Assembly: GCF_014132355.1 (NCBI RefSeq)
Contig: NZ_BLZO01000187.1
Span: 1-64,000, forward strand
Reading direction: 5' to 3'
Length of the DNA: 64,000 nt
DNA from: Okeania sp. KiyG1
GTDB lineage: Bacteria; Cyanobacteriota; Cyanobacteriia; Cyanobacteriales; Microcoleaceae
The notes under the pieces are model-generated. The model worked only from the letters and a program-made list of their open reading frames with translations, did not search any database and was not told the origin of the DNA. Of the stretch, positions 28,746 to 38,230 are shown one piece after another. The stretch's first letter is position 1. Each line of letters begins with the position of its first letter. A program made the position numbers and the translations under genes.

Positions 28746-29654
28746 TCAATAAATTATCAAACTATTAACTAATCTTTTGTAAAAATTACTAACAGCTTCA
28801 ATAAACTCTTCTGTTGACTCATAAGGTAAAACATTTCGCCCTGATATTTCACAACCCTCTCCTTGAGGCAACAACTTTAAATAGCTATTAATTCTTTCCT
28901 CTGGCCTTTCAATTTGCTCAGTTTTACTAATAGTTGATGCTTGCTTTCCTACTAATACTAAAGTAGGTTGATTAATTCGAGCAATCTCTTGACTAAAATC
29001 CTGCCTCCAAAACCCTGCTAAAAAAGAAAAAACAGCATATTGACTTTGGAGATTTTTTGCTCCTTTTTCTAAAGTATCCAACCATTCTTTATCTACTTCT
29101 TCTTCATTAGCAAATAATTGTTTTTTAGAGAAAGAATCTAAAAATTTTCGACTGCGTGCATAGAGATAAAAAAGTTTACCAACAGGTGAATAAAAAAGAT
29201 TCCATCTCAATTTTTGACTAATAGGTGAATCAGCCTTAGTCATCAATTCCAACTGAGGCGGACCCGATAATATTAACCCATCAATTAAACTTGACTCTTG
29301 CTGTAGTTTGACCAGAGATACAGCCACAGGAAACAAAGCACCTTGTACAACTAAAATTACTGGTTTTTGTACAACCGTCTCTAAAAAATATTGTAATTGT
29401 TCAGCCCAGTCCATAGGATAGTAGGCCACAGATGGCATATCACTTTCACCACACCCTAATAAATCTGGATTATAGATAGGATTTGGCAAACTTCGCTCCT
29501 GCCATAGACCGCAAAATCGATGCCAGAAATTTTTAGATAAACCTACTCCAATAGGATGCAGTAATAGTAAAGGTTTAGTAAAATCATCTCCTTCTTTGTG
29601 GGAATAAAATTCGTAAGCACAGCGGTATTTTTTCCAGGTATAAAATTCTTTCAT
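28746..29654 (-). CDS. Alpha/beta hydrolase-fold protein
   Basis: The 302-residue product shows the alpha/beta hydrolase layout: LLLLHPIGVGLSKNFWHRF for the oxyanion-hole region near residues 29-47, NPDLLGCGESDMP for the next strand and loop, then the nucleophile elbow. The elbow reads VVQGALFPVAVSLV, so the usual Gly-x-Ser-x-Gly serine is replaced; a Gly/Ala sits there. Late-domain motifs are INQPTLVLVGKQAS and a helix near the end, but no convincing catalytic His. It may therefore be a non-catalytic member or use another residue. It stands alone on the minus strand. Exact substrate unknown. Confidence 0.75.
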   Translation of the reverse strand: MKEFYTWKKYRCAYEFYSHKEGDDFTKPLLLLHPIGVGLSKNFWHRFCGLWQERSLPNPIYNPDLLGCGESDMPSVAYYPMDWAEQLQYFLETVVQKPVILVVQGALFPVAVSLVKLQQESSLIDGLILSGPPQLELMTKADSPISQKLRWNLFYSPVGKLFYLYARSRKFLDSFSKKQLFANEEEVDKEWLDTLEKGAKNLQSQYAVFSFLAGFWRQDFSQEIARINQPTLVLVGKQASTISKTEQIERPEERINSYLKLLPQGEGCEISGRNVLPYESTEEFIEAVSNFYKRLVNSLIIY

Positions 29655-30421
29655 ATGTTCAGATTATGAAATATTTTTGTATATACTCATAACATAAATA
29701 TATAATAATTCTGATAATTGTTGTGTAGAAAACATCTATAGAAATTAAAGAACAATAGCTCATCTGATTCTGGGTAAGAGTTTCAGACATTTTCTCTATT
29801 TATCTCTGTTCAGATTTGTTACAAATAGTTGAGAACTACCATATTATATCTGCTCAAAATATATCATTAATATTATTATTACTCCCCAGAGTAATGATAT
29901 AAGTAGCTTACTCAAGGACTTTACCTGTAGAGTATTTTGCAACATACACTACAATTAATGTACCATAAAATCTTTTTTGGCGTAAGTCTTGTAATAGTAG
30001 AGTTGGAGTCAATACAATTAATAACTTCCTGAATTAAAAAATCTCTTTTTTGCATAACCTCAGTTTAGCTCAGAAATATACAACCTGTGACAATAATAGG
30101 CCATGGCAAAGTCAATTTTATGGGATCTGCTAATCAAGAGTAAGGCATTCTTATCGATCAAACTCTGTGCAACTTCAACTCGCTGCCTTTTGTTAGACAT
30201 AACTGTGAAGCTGAGACGTTGTTGTAGTTAGAACTGAGGATAATTGTTAATTGTACCAAGTGTACAAAATTCGATCCCCTAAAATAGACAATTTGGTCGT
30301 CCTGTAGCCGTAATGGTAATACTAGGTGGAAACAAGCAACACTTAGCACCACTACCGACAATTTAACTCAACATTAATTTGTGCCAATTTACTTGTTAAT
30401 TTTTTTTAGGAGATAGAGAAT
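29655..30421. other. Gene-free stretch, promoter region
   Basis: AT-rich; a 67-codon minus-strand frame at 30158-30361 has no recognisable features. No repeat families identified. It is expected to hold the promoters of the two divergent genes on its sides; TTTAGGAGATAGAGAATATG at the end is the ribosome site and start of the next gene. Confidence 0.4.
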
Positions 30422-32638
30422 ATGGCATTCGTAGAATTCGATCCAACAGTAAACACAGTCCAAGACCTAGTAAATGCAATCCTAGCTACTGGAGCTAACT
30501 TGACAGTCACACCTAGTTCTATAAATTTTGAAGGTGCGGTTGTACCAATCTCCCCTAGCGTTGGTGGCACCTCCCCAAATGGCATTGGTCAATCCTCATT
30601 TTATGATGGTACTCTGCCTTTAGGAATTGATCCAGGCATCTTGCTGACTTCTGGTGATGGCTCCCCACCCAACCAAAATACTGAAATTGGTTATAGTATT
30701 GAGCAATTGGGGAACTCCGATCCTGACCTTCAAGTTGTGGCCAACAGTGCTTTTTCTGGAGCTGGTGAGGTCCTGGATGCAAACATTCTAGAGTTTGAAT
30801 TTGTAATCAACGACCCCAGCGTCAACTCTGTAACCTTTGATTTAATTTTTGGGTCTGATGAGTTTCCTGAGTTTTCCGACACCTCCTTTGTAGATGTAGC
30901 AGGAGTCTTTGTTAATGGAAACAATGTTGCATTGTTCAACAACAATCTTACTCAACCTTTAAGTGTTATCAGCAATAATCTCGCATTAGGCAACTTCATT
31001 GATAATGGCAGTAGTACTCTTCCCATCGAATATGATGGAGTTAGCTCTAAACTGACTGTTTTTGCCCCCGTCCAACAGGGAGAAAATACCATCAAGTTCG
31101 GCGTTGCTGATACTGGTGACCAAGTCTTAGATTCAGGTCTATTTATTGCTAACCTGAATACTAGCTCCTTAGATATAGGCGATCCAGACGGCGGTGGGAG
31201 TGGTATTTTGCTACAAATTCCTGGTACTGATGGCAATAATTTGCTAGTCAGTGATGACCAAGGAGCAGATATAGATGAGTTCTTTGATAGTGGTAATGGA
31301 GACGATAGGATCGAATCTGGTAATGGTAATGATGTCGTCGATCCTGGCACGGGCAATGATGTAGTTGATGCTGGTGATGGAGATGACTTCGTTGCTCCAA
31401 GCGCTGGTAACGATCGCGTCAGGGGAAATAATGGTGATGACACCTTGAATGGTGGTAGCGGTAAAGACACTGTTAGTGGTGGTAACGGTGAGGACGATCT
31501 AAGTGGAAATGGTGGTAATGATCGCCTGAATGGTGGAGCTGGTGACGACCTGATAGTAGGTAACTCTGGTAACGATATTTTGTTAGGAGGAGCAGGGGAC
31601 GATACTCTACAAGGAGGTATTGGTCGCGATCGCCTGAATGGTGGATCAGGAAACGATGTACTCACAGGTGGTGCTAGTATTGACCGCTTTGTCTTCAATA
31701 GTAATGAAGCATTTCAACCACAGGATTTTGGTATAGACGAAATTACTGATTTTTCACAAGCACAAGGAGATATTATTCTTTTAGACCGCAATAGTTTTAC
31801 TGCGATCAACAGTACTTCAGGAAAAGGTTTCAGCATACCAAGTGAGTTTGATGTAGTTACTAATGATGCAGATGCAGCAACCTCTGATGGAGTAATTGTC
31901 TACAACAGTAACAATGGTAACTTATTCTATAATCCTAATGGTAGTGCAGCTGGTTTCGGTAGTGGCGCTCAATTTGCAACTTTAACAGGTAGTCAATTGT
32001 TAGAAGCAGACGATTTCTATATCAGAAACGATAATGATGGTGATGATAACTTAAATGGTGGTAGCGGTCAAGACACTGCTAGTGGCGGTAACGGTGAGGA
32101 GGATCTAGGTGGAGCTGGTGGTAACGATCAACTACTTGGAGGAGCTGAGGGCGAGCTGATAGTAGGTAAGTCTGGTAACGATATTTTGTTAGGAGGAGCA
32201 GGGGACGATACTCTACAAGGAGGTATTGGTCGCGATCGCCTGAATGGTGGACCAGGAAACGATATACTCACCGGTGGAGCCAGTATTGACCGCTTTGTCT
32301 TCAATAGTAATGAAGCATTTCAACCAGAGGATTTTGGTATAGACGAAATTACTGATTTTTCCCAAACACCAGGAGACATAATTCTTCTAGACCGCGATAG
32401 TTTTACCGCGATCAACAGTGCTTCAGGAACAGGTTTCAGCATACCAAGTGAGTTTGATGTAGTTAATAGTGATGCTGCGGCAGCAACCTCTGATGGAGTA
32501 ATTGTCTACAACAGTAACAATGGTAACTTATTCTATAATCCTAATGGTAGTGCAACTGGTTTCGGTAGTGGCGCTCAATTTGCAACTTTAGCAGGTAGTC
32601 CATTGTTAGAAGCAGACGATTTCTATATCAGAAATTAG
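30422..32638 (+). CDS. Choice-of-anchor L / RTX repeat extracellular protein
   Basis: The 738-residue product begins with a choice-of-anchor-L type domain (residues about 10-255; LVNAILATGANLTVTPSS, IGQSSFYDG, GILLTSGDGS, FEFVINDPSVNSVTFDLIFG, GSDEFPEF). RTX nonapeptides follow (residues about 283-415, GGAGDDTLQGG type), then a serralysin-like closing region (SIDRFVFNSNEAFQP ... DEITDFSQAQGDIILLD). Residues from about 343 are then repeated once: a 606-bp in-frame tandem duplication, the second copy with more substitutions in the calcium-binding Asp/Gly positions of the first repeats. No signal peptide; type I secretion is likely. A strong GGAG site lies 11 bases before the start. Confidence 0.85.
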   Translation: MAFVEFDPTVNTVQDLVNAILATGANLTVTPSSINFEGAVVPISPSVGGTSPNGIGQSSFYDGTLPLGIDPGILLTSGDGSPPNQNTEIGYSIEQLGNSDPDLQVVANSAFSGAGEVLDANILEFEFVINDPSVNSVTFDLIFGSDEFPEFSDTSFVDVAGVFVNGNNVALFNNNLTQPLSVISNNLALGNFIDNGSSTLPIEYDGVSSKLTVFAPVQQGENTIKFGVADTGDQVLDSGLFIANLNTSSLDIGDPDGGGSGILLQIPGTDGNNLLVSDDQGADIDEFFDSGNGDDRIESGNGNDVVDPGTGNDVVDAGDGDDFVAPSAGNDRVRGNNGDDTLNGGSGKDTVSGGNGEDDLSGNGGNDRLNGGAGDDLIVGNSGNDILLGGAGDDTLQGGIGRDRLNGGSGNDVLTGGASIDRFVFNSNEAFQPQDFGIDEITDFSQAQGDIILLDRNSFTAINSTSGKGFSIPSEFDVVTNDADAATSDGVIVYNSNNGNLFYNPNGSAAGFGSGAQFATLTGSQLLEADDFYIRNDNDGDDNLNGGSGQDTASGGNGEEDLGGAGGNDQLLGGAEGELIVGKSGNDILLGGAGDDTLQGGIGRDRLNGGPGNDILTGGASIDRFVFNSNEAFQPEDFGIDEITDFSQTPGDIILLDRDSFTAINSASGTGFSIPSEFDVVNSDAAAATSDGVIVYNSNNGNLFYNPNGSATGFGSGAQFATLAGSPLLEADDFYIRN

Positions 32639-32931
32639 CGATCGCTCTTTGGTAATAGTCAGACATTAAAGAGGGAGTAGGGAATAGGGAATAGGGAATA
32701 GGGAATAGGTAGGGACGTTGCATGCAACGTCCCTACTCTTTTGGTGGAGATGTCTATCTGCACTTTTGGTAAAAATCCCAAATCAAATCAATTCTTCCCC
32801 ATCTCCCCATCTCCCCATCTCCCCACCTCCCTACCTCCCCTACTCCCTACTCCCTATTCAATGTTAAAATGCAAATTGAAACGATATTATTTATAAAGTA
32901 TATTTATCGATCATTATAGGAGTTTCCTAAT
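32639..32931. repeat. Heptamers and a perfect palindrome
   Basis: GGGAATA heptamers at 32670-32708, then a perfect 28-base palindrome centred on GCATGC (32709-32736), and CTCCCCAT octamers at 32795-32830. The palindrome lies 70-100 bases after the RTX stop and could act as a terminator hairpin. TAGGAG before 32932 is the ribosome site of the next gene. Confidence 0.65.
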
Positions 32932-34833
32932 ATGTCTGACTTTTCTTCCCTAGACCTAAATCAATCAATAGAACAACCTTCCATTATAGACACCCTCCGT
33001 CAACCAATATGGATAGCACTCCTCACCTCTGTGGGCATCCATGCTATATTAGGAATTAACCTACCAAAATTATCCCTATTCTCAGAAAAAGCCAAATTAC
33101 CACCAACAGTAGGATTAGTAGAACTAACACCAGAACAACTCGAACTCCTACCTCAACCAGAAGAACCAGAAATTACATTCTCAACCATACCAACACCATC
33201 CGACTTATCCCCTATTTCACCACCATCTCCCAGTGAACTACCTGTTGTCCCCGAATCATCATCCTCAGAATTACCAACAATACCTGTAGACCCTTCAGAT
33301 TACAAGTTACCAGAATTACCGCCAGAAGATTCTATCACCTCATCCTCTTCTACCCGCTCAAGATCCACTCCTTCCGTCTCTAGGTTGCCCAGAAACCCAT
33401 CCCCAACGGAATTTTCCTACAATTATCCATCCATACCGCCCAGGTCCTCATTACCAACAACACCAATATCTCCACCCCCATTACCTAGTATAAATAGTCA
33501 ACCAGCAGAGATATTTCGAGTTGACCCACAACAACAATCAAATCAAAATCAAATAGATGAATATCAAATCAGAAAAAATTTGAACTTGACAGATGAAGTC
33601 TATGACTCTGGTTTATCACGTCGTCCAACTCTAGAGATCGACCCTCAAGAGCAAACTTCTATAGTTGAAAACTCAACTGGAGGGTCATACTCAGCTAATT
33701 TAAAATTGCCTCCACGACGTTACCAAGATAAAGTTGAAAATCAAATTGCTATTGCTCCAAATCAAAATGATACCGACACTCTAACTCAAACAGAGAAAAA
33801 ACCTATAGCAACAGCAACTCCAGCAACTCCTGTAACTCCTCCAACACCAGACCCCACAAAAAAAGGCAGACTGTCAGAAGCACCAATAGTTAGACAATTA
33901 CGAGAAGGAAAGACTATTCAGGATATAGCAGAAGAAATCAAACAACAAAAGGTAGCAGTTATCACTCCCGCACCAACTGAAACTAACAACTCTCAACCAG
34001 AAGTTGAAGTTGAAGTTCAGGAAACTCCTTCTGTTGCTCCTACTCCTAAACCATCTCCCACACCAGAAACACCAAAAGAGTTTAAAGGTTCATTATTAGA
34101 ACAATTTGAACAAAAAAAGCAACAAACAGTTACTGCAACTACTCCCGTCCCTCAACCATCTCCAACACCTGAAGAAAATGTTGCTGCTGCTACTGTGGAA
34201 GAAACAAAACCACCAACACCAGTAATAACACCCCCTGTTGAACCATCCCCATCAGTACAGCAGGAACCTGAACCATCTCCACCAGTACAGCAGCAAGGAG
34301 AATTTAAAGGTTCACTGTTAGCAAAACTACAGCAACAAAAACAAGAATATGCTGCTGTCAATGAAGAATCAGAATCAAGGGATATTGCTTTAGGTGCTGT
34401 GGGTACTTATCTGCAGTGGGCAATAGAATTGGGATTAGAAGAAGATAATTTGACTGAACCTACAACTATTGCTGATACTTATCCAGAAGCAGCTTGCGAC
34501 CAAAAGTTAGAAGGTAAAGCTACTGTGGGAGTATTAGTTAGTCCAGATGGCGGTATTACTAATGGACCAAAGTTATTGCTAGAAAGTGGTCATTCAGTGT
34601 TAGATGAAGCAGCTATAGGTGCAGTCAATAATCAATCTTTTTCCAGTAGCGATCGCTCAAAACTTTATCAGTATGAATTTAATTTTGATAGTTCTAACTG
34701 TAGTCCAGCAAATTCAAAAGCAGCAGAAAACACATCTGTTGGAGAAACATTACCAACTGAGGATGGCCAAGAGGAGGAAGGTATACCTATTGAGGTTATG
34801 CCACCGGAAGCTGAAACAGCACCAACAGAATAG
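32932..34833 (+). CDS. TonB-like energy transducer, proline-rich
   Basis: The 633-residue product has one N-terminal membrane span (residues 28-46, IALLTSVGIHAILGINLP) with the TonB-type Ser-x3-His pattern in TSVGIHAIL, a very long Pro/Ser/Glu-rich spacer (residues 60-480) with KP- and EP-rich runs, and a C-terminal TonB-like domain (TVGVLVSPDGGITNGPKLLLESGHSVLDEAAIGAV, shown in part; near residue 545). TonB proteins link the proton gradient to outer-membrane receptors. Within the spacer the segment EFKGSLL is repeated (residues 383 and 460). The TonB call is by layout; ExbB/ExbD are not in the window. Confidence 0.7.
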   Translation: MSDFSSLDLNQSIEQPSIIDTLRQPIWIALLTSVGIHAILGINLPKLSLFSEKAKLPPTVGLVELTPEQLELLPQPEEPEITFSTIPTPSDLSPISPPSPSELPVVPESSSSELPTIPVDPSDYKLPELPPEDSITSSSSTRSRSTPSVSRLPRNPSPTEFSYNYPSIPPRSSLPTTPISPPPLPSINSQPAEIFRVDPQQQSNQNQIDEYQIRKNLNLTDEVYDSGLSRRPTLEIDPQEQTSIVENSTGGSYSANLKLPPRRYQDKVENQIAIAPNQNDTDTLTQTEKKPIATATPATPVTPPTPDPTKKGRLSEAPIVRQLREGKTIQDIAEEIKQQKVAVITPAPTETNNSQPEVEVEVQETPSVAPTPKPSPTPETPKEFKGSLLEQFEQKKQQTVTATTPVPQPSPTPEENVAAATVEETKPPTPVITPPVEPSPSVQQEPEPSPPVQQQGEFKGSLLAKLQQQKQEYAAVNEESESRDIALGAVGTYLQWAIELGLEEDNLTEPTTIADTYPEAACDQKLEGKATVGVLVSPDGGITNGPKLLLESGHSVLDEAAIGAVNNQSFSSSDRSKLYQYEFNFDSSNCSPANSKAAENTSVGETLPTEDGQEEEGIPIEVMPPEAETAPTE

Positions 34834-35229
34834 AATTGTTCCTTCTGCCTTCTGCTTTCTGCCTTGGTTCATACAATGCGTAGGGGCGAATGGCCATTAG
34901 CCCCTACATCTTTAACATTGAATAATTTCTTCATTTATGGGCCAGGGTGAAAAAAAGTCAGGTATAGTAAATATTGAGTTAGCTAGAGCGTCGAGAAGCC
35001 TCACACCATAATTGAAAATTTGGTGTGAGATGAATCGACGGTAAATTCATGGGACTCGATGTCCCATGAATTTACAAATTTTATGTTATGATAGACTCAA
35101 GTTAGTTTGAGTTAACAACCGCCAGCGATCAACCATGAAAATCAAATAAGATCAAATAAGATATGGGGTGATATCCCATCCATCCTAGTAATCCGTTGGG
35201 AATGTCAAATCTGATGGCGGCCCTAGGTG
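34834..35229. repeat. IS200/IS605-like remnants and a perfect hairpin
   Basis: CTCACACC (about 35001) pairs with GGTGTGAG (about 35023) in a context GAGAAGCC... typical of IS200/IS605 ends. At 35041-35075 a perfect 15-bp inverted repeat (GTAAATTCATGGGAC, 5-base loop) follows. CTTCTGCCTTCTGC heptamers lie at 34838-34865. No gene. IS assignment is by similarity of context to other cyanobacterial IS605 ends. Confidence 0.45.
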
Positions 35230-35362
35230 ATCAGCTTTTTGATTGGCCAAAAGGGCGGCGGGGCATCCCGTCCTTAAAGCTCGTGGAGTCCGACGGGATA
35301 CCGGGACTGCGAAACGAGAAGCCCACACTATATCTTTAGCTTAGTGTGGGAGTATGTCACTC
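35230..35362 (+). pseudogene. tnpB 3' remnant with IS605-type right end
   Basis: In the plus strand a frame reads KLVESDGIPGLRNEKPTLYL and stops; the ending SDG-x-PG-x-NEKP also occurs at 48676-48716 (SDGLPGVNEKPAL), which marks it as the conserved C-terminal end of IS605 TnpB. The stem CCCACACTA / TAGTGTGGG (35320-35349) and following AGTATGTCAC resemble the right end of such elements. Everything upstream of the last codons is missing. Confidence 0.5.
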
Positions 35363-35528
35363 AGGACATAGATTTAACAAGCTATCAGCTATTAGCTAAA
35401 ATCGGCGGGTTTAAGTCCCCCACGCTTATTTGAAAAAGCGCGTGGTGTGCGTTGATGGAGGATTCAAACCCCCATCATACGCCTTGAGAGCTGATGGCTG
35501 ACCGCTGACCGCTGACTGCTATTTTAAA

Positions 35529-35601
35529 CGAGCACGGAGGGATTCGAACCCCCGACACCCAGAACCGGAATCTGGTGCTCTATCCACTGAGCTACGCGCC
35601 C
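35529..35601 (-). tRNA. tRNA-Arg (anticodon CCG)
   Basis: Reading the minus strand from 35601: acceptor arm GGGCGCG pairs with CGTGCTC, D-arm GCTC...GAGC, anticodon arm CCAGA-TTCCGGT-TCTGG with anticodon CCG (reads codon CGG, Arg), T-arm GGGGG-TTCGAAT-CCCTC, discriminator G. All arms pair (some G-U). No CCA is encoded. Length 73 nt. An R8 MITE begins 12 bases upstream of its 5' end, so it sits close to the tRNA promoter. Confidence 0.95.
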
Positions 35602-35613
35602 TCATACTGATAC

Positions 35614-35763
35614 GGCGTTGCTGATTCTAGGTATGATGCAAGCCCCCCTAGCCCCCCAATTTTGGGGGGGAATAAAACTCTAAAAGTCCCCCAAACTTGG
35701 GGGATTTAGGGGGCTTGACCAGAAGCGAACAATCGCGCATTCATACTTCAATTTAGCAACGCC
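35614..35763. mobile_element. MITE, R8 family (GGCGTTGCTGA ends)
   Basis: This 150-bp element begins GGCGTTGCTGATTC and ends TTTAGCAACGCC with the 8-bp direct repeat ACTGATAC on both sides (35606-35613 and 35764-35771). The body contains CCCCCCAATTTTGGGGGG and CATTCATACTTC. Copies at 46858-47065 and 51116-51264. Confidence 0.9.
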
Positions 35764-35847
35764 ACTGATACTAACATTAGCATCTTAACTCTCAAATTGG
35801 CAATAGGAAAAGCTATTATTTTTCTATTTATCTCTATTTTTATTCTT

Positions 35848-36468
35848 CTAGACTCGGTCTGATAGACTGTACGTTTTGTACCCGTAATATTTTGGTCGAG
35901 AATCTAATCTCACATGAAGCCAAGCTACCCCACCACCCGCCGTACTTACCCAAAGTGGGCGGTCTGAAATCTGTTGTTGTACAGTTTGTCCCACAATTTG
36001 CCACAAAGCCTGTTTTTGAGCATCTGACGCACCGCGAATGAAGGCCGCAAGATGAGAATAAGCTGAAAAAGCAGTTCCTTCCCTGGAGGAATTTGAATCC
36101 CTGGGAGATGGAACTACAAGTATTGCGTCTTTACCTAAATTTTCAAATACAACTATTCCGTTGTTAACATCATCGGTTGTGAAATAATCACGAAATGTCG
36201 TTTTATCTGGGTTACTTGCTAACCCTGGAGAGTTCAGCAACACGAATTCAAATTGGCGTTTTGCAGTATCTTTTGTAATAGGTGGTGTTTCCCATCGATA
36301 GGCAGAAAAAGCAGACTCAGATAAAAGTGAGATAAAGAAGGAACGAAAGTTTGACTCATACTGCCATAAATTTAAAACCTCACCATAAGGTATTGGTTGC
36401 CCATTTTGAGTCACTTTGTATTTATAAATACGACCATCATTCAAAATTTCATAGGTTGCATCAAACAT
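35848..36468 (-). CDS. DUF6940-like protein
   Basis: The 206-residue product (MFDATYEILNDGRIYKYKV start) has conserved-looking motifs such as VLNLWQYESNFRSFFISLL, SAYRWETPPIT, FEFVLLNSPGL and VVPSPRDSNS. This pattern resembles the DUF6940 family of unknown function, by memory only. The frame is open 59 codons further upstream, but that part lies in a G6 MITE (36519-36815) and the spacer; the ATG at 36468 is the first after the MITE and the expected native start. It is divergent from the ChW-repeat gene, with the MITE between the two promoters. Confidence 0.6.
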   Translation of the reverse strand: MFDATYEILNDGRIYKYKVTQNGQPIPYGEVLNLWQYESNFRSFFISLLSESAFSAYRWETPPITKDTAKRQFEFVLLNSPGLASNPDKTTFRDYFTTDDVNNGIVVFENLGKDAILVVPSPRDSNSSREGTAFSAYSHLAAFIRGASDAQKQALWQIVGQTVQQQISDRPLWVSTAGGGVAWLHVRLDSRPKYYGYKTYSLSDRV

Positions 36469-36518
36469 TTTTATCGAAGGTATCAAAATTTGGTTTTTGA
36501 GTTTTTTCTTCTTATTTA

Positions 36519-36815
36519 GGGCTTGCTGATTAATTATAACAGTATTGACAGATATTGGTTTTAGCGTTTTAGAGTTGAAAAAAATACCAGCTTTTCGGTG
36601 GCAAGAGCTGCATAAAGCTAGTATTTTGGGACGATTATGGCACAAAAATTGAGAGACAAAACTTAGCTCCTACCTCCTCTACATTCCCATTTCTCCTGTC
36701 TTCCCATCCCCTCCTGGGAGGGGCTAGGGGTGGGTTGGGAGGGGAGGGGCTAGGGGTGGGTTGTCTCCTGTCTCCTGTCTCCTACCCCAGCAAAAAGACT
36801 TTCCATACGCAAACC
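36519..36815. mobile_element. MITE, G6 family, between divergent genes
   Basis: The 297-bp element starts GGGCTTGCTGATTAATT and ends GCAAACCC. Flanks TATTTA and TATATT are similar but not identical, so the 6-bp duplication has decayed or the ends are slightly off. It is the inverse of 3888-4151 over most of its length. It separates the promoters of the 35848-36468 and 36884-38230 genes. Confidence 0.65.
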
Positions 36816-36883
36816 CTATATTAGATGTATTTTCTAGACTAATATATAAAACTGTGATTTTATATATTTACTCTAACAAGAAT

Positions 36884-38230
36884 ATGGAAACAGCCGATCG
36901 TAATTTGTTGGAAAAACTAGCATCTCTATCAGACAATTTTCCTAAATTGGGTATTCGTCTCTCCCTGGCAGCTAAAGAACTACAAAATGCAGGTACTCCC
37001 CCTTCAGAAAGTTTACTAGAAGAATTGATGGCCTATGGTAGAGATTTTGCTACTCTTAAAGAGCAGGGACTAGAGTTGGCAAAAACATCTCAAGTTTCTG
37101 CTGGGGCAATATCTTCCTTCACAGACTTAGAAAACTTAATCAAAGCATTAGCTTCAACCACAGAATCATCAACCAGTCAACCAGTTTTAGATATTCTTAA
37201 TCAAATCTTGGCGATCGCTCATCAAGAACAACCAGAATTTCCTCCTTTACAACCAGTTAAAGCAAAAGCTAAAGAACTACATGAATTAATTTCTAATACA
37301 AAATCCGATCAATTACCAGATGATGCTCAAGCTTTAATTGCAGAGACACATCCACTTTCAGCAGTATTAAAACTTGTCAAACAGGGTAAAAATTTAGATG
37401 ATGAGCAGTGGTTGGAATTAGAGGAAAAAGTTAATGCTAGCTTTGACAAAAAACTAATGTTAGCTATATCTAGAGGAAAACTAACAATTCCCAATCATTC
37501 TTTACCCACAACATCTAGAATTAAACTTCCAGCACTAGAAGAACTAGATCAAAATATTGCCACTCAAACTAATACGCAAAAATCAACTGTTCCAAGTTTA
37601 CCACCTTTAATAGTAGTACCTTCTGGTGGTGCAGAAGCTAATCAAACAGCTATTGACGATCCAGATGTGATGATTTTAGAAGACCCAACACCTGGAAAGA
37701 CACAACCTGTAGACGAAATCATTATTGTTCCTGGTGTGGAAATCTCTAAAAATTCTCCCACTGTTGAAAGACCAAATACGATGTTGGGAGAAACTACTAA
37801 TCAAAGTTCGGCAGTATCTGTAGGGTTGAAAGTTTTAGTTCATATACAAAATATTGGCGATCGCATTTTTGCTGGTCAAGAATATGCAGGTACTCGCGGT
37901 CAAGGTTTTCGTGTAGAAGCTTTTCAAATAAATATAGAACCCCCTATTCCTGGATTAAACCTCGAATACATGGCTCATGTTTCTGAAATAGGCGATACTC
38001 CTTGGTTAGAAGCAGGAAAATTAGCTGGAGAACGCGGTAAATCAAGAAGAATAGAAGGATTTGCGGTTCGTCTTACAGGTATTCAAGCTGCCAATTATGA
38101 TGTATTCTATACAGCTCACGTTCAGAATATGGGAGATTTACCAGTTTATTCCAATGGTGCATATTGTGGTACTCGCAACCAAGCTCTCAGAGTGGAAGGG
38201 ATAAAGGTTTGGATAGAGTCTAAGAGTTAG
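36884..38230 (+). CDS. ChW-repeat (hydrophobic-W) protein
   Basis: The 448-residue product has an alpha-helical N-terminal half (residues 1-230, for example LLEKLASLSDNFPKLGIRL), a Pro/Thr-rich linker and a C-terminal array of three ChW-like repeats of about 45 residues (VLVHIQNIGDRIFAGQEYAG-TRGQGFRVEAFQI; YMAHVSEIGDTPWLEAGKLAG; YTAHVQNMGDLPVYSNGAYCG-TRNQALRVEGIKV). ChW repeats were named in Clostridium, where they are found in secreted proteins that bind carbohydrate or protein; here the tryptophan is mostly replaced. No signal peptide. The real start is the ATG at 36884; further upstream the open frame runs through the MITE. Confidence 0.75.
   Translation: METADRNLLEKLASLSDNFPKLGIRLSLAAKELQNAGTPPSESLLEELMAYGRDFATLKEQGLELAKTSQVSAGAISSFTDLENLIKALASTTESSTSQPVLDILNQILAIAHQEQPEFPPLQPVKAKAKELHELISNTKSDQLPDDAQALIAETHPLSAVLKLVKQGKNLDDEQWLELEEKVNASFDKKLMLAISRGKLTIPNHSLPTTSRIKLPALEELDQNIATQTNTQKSTVPSLPPLIVVPSGGAEANQTAIDDPDVMILEDPTPGKTQPVDEIIIVPGVEISKNSPTVERPNTMLGETTNQSSAVSVGLKVLVHIQNIGDRIFAGQEYAGTRGQGFRVEAFQINIEPPIPGLNLEYMAHVSEIGDTPWLEAGKLAGERGKSRRIEGFAVRLTGIQAANYDVFYTAHVQNMGDLPVYSNGAYCGTRNQALRVEGIKVWIESKS

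Noticed and set aside
30158-30361. 67-codon minus-strand ORF upstream of the choice-of-anchor-L gene
   Set aside because: No motif or ribosome site; it lies in the likely promoter region.
35440-35485. Second tRNA next to tRNA-Arg (GGATTCAAACCCCCATC looks like a T-arm)
   Set aside because: Only a hairpin resembling a T-arm is present; no acceptor, D or anticodon arm can be built. More like part of an IS605-type end.
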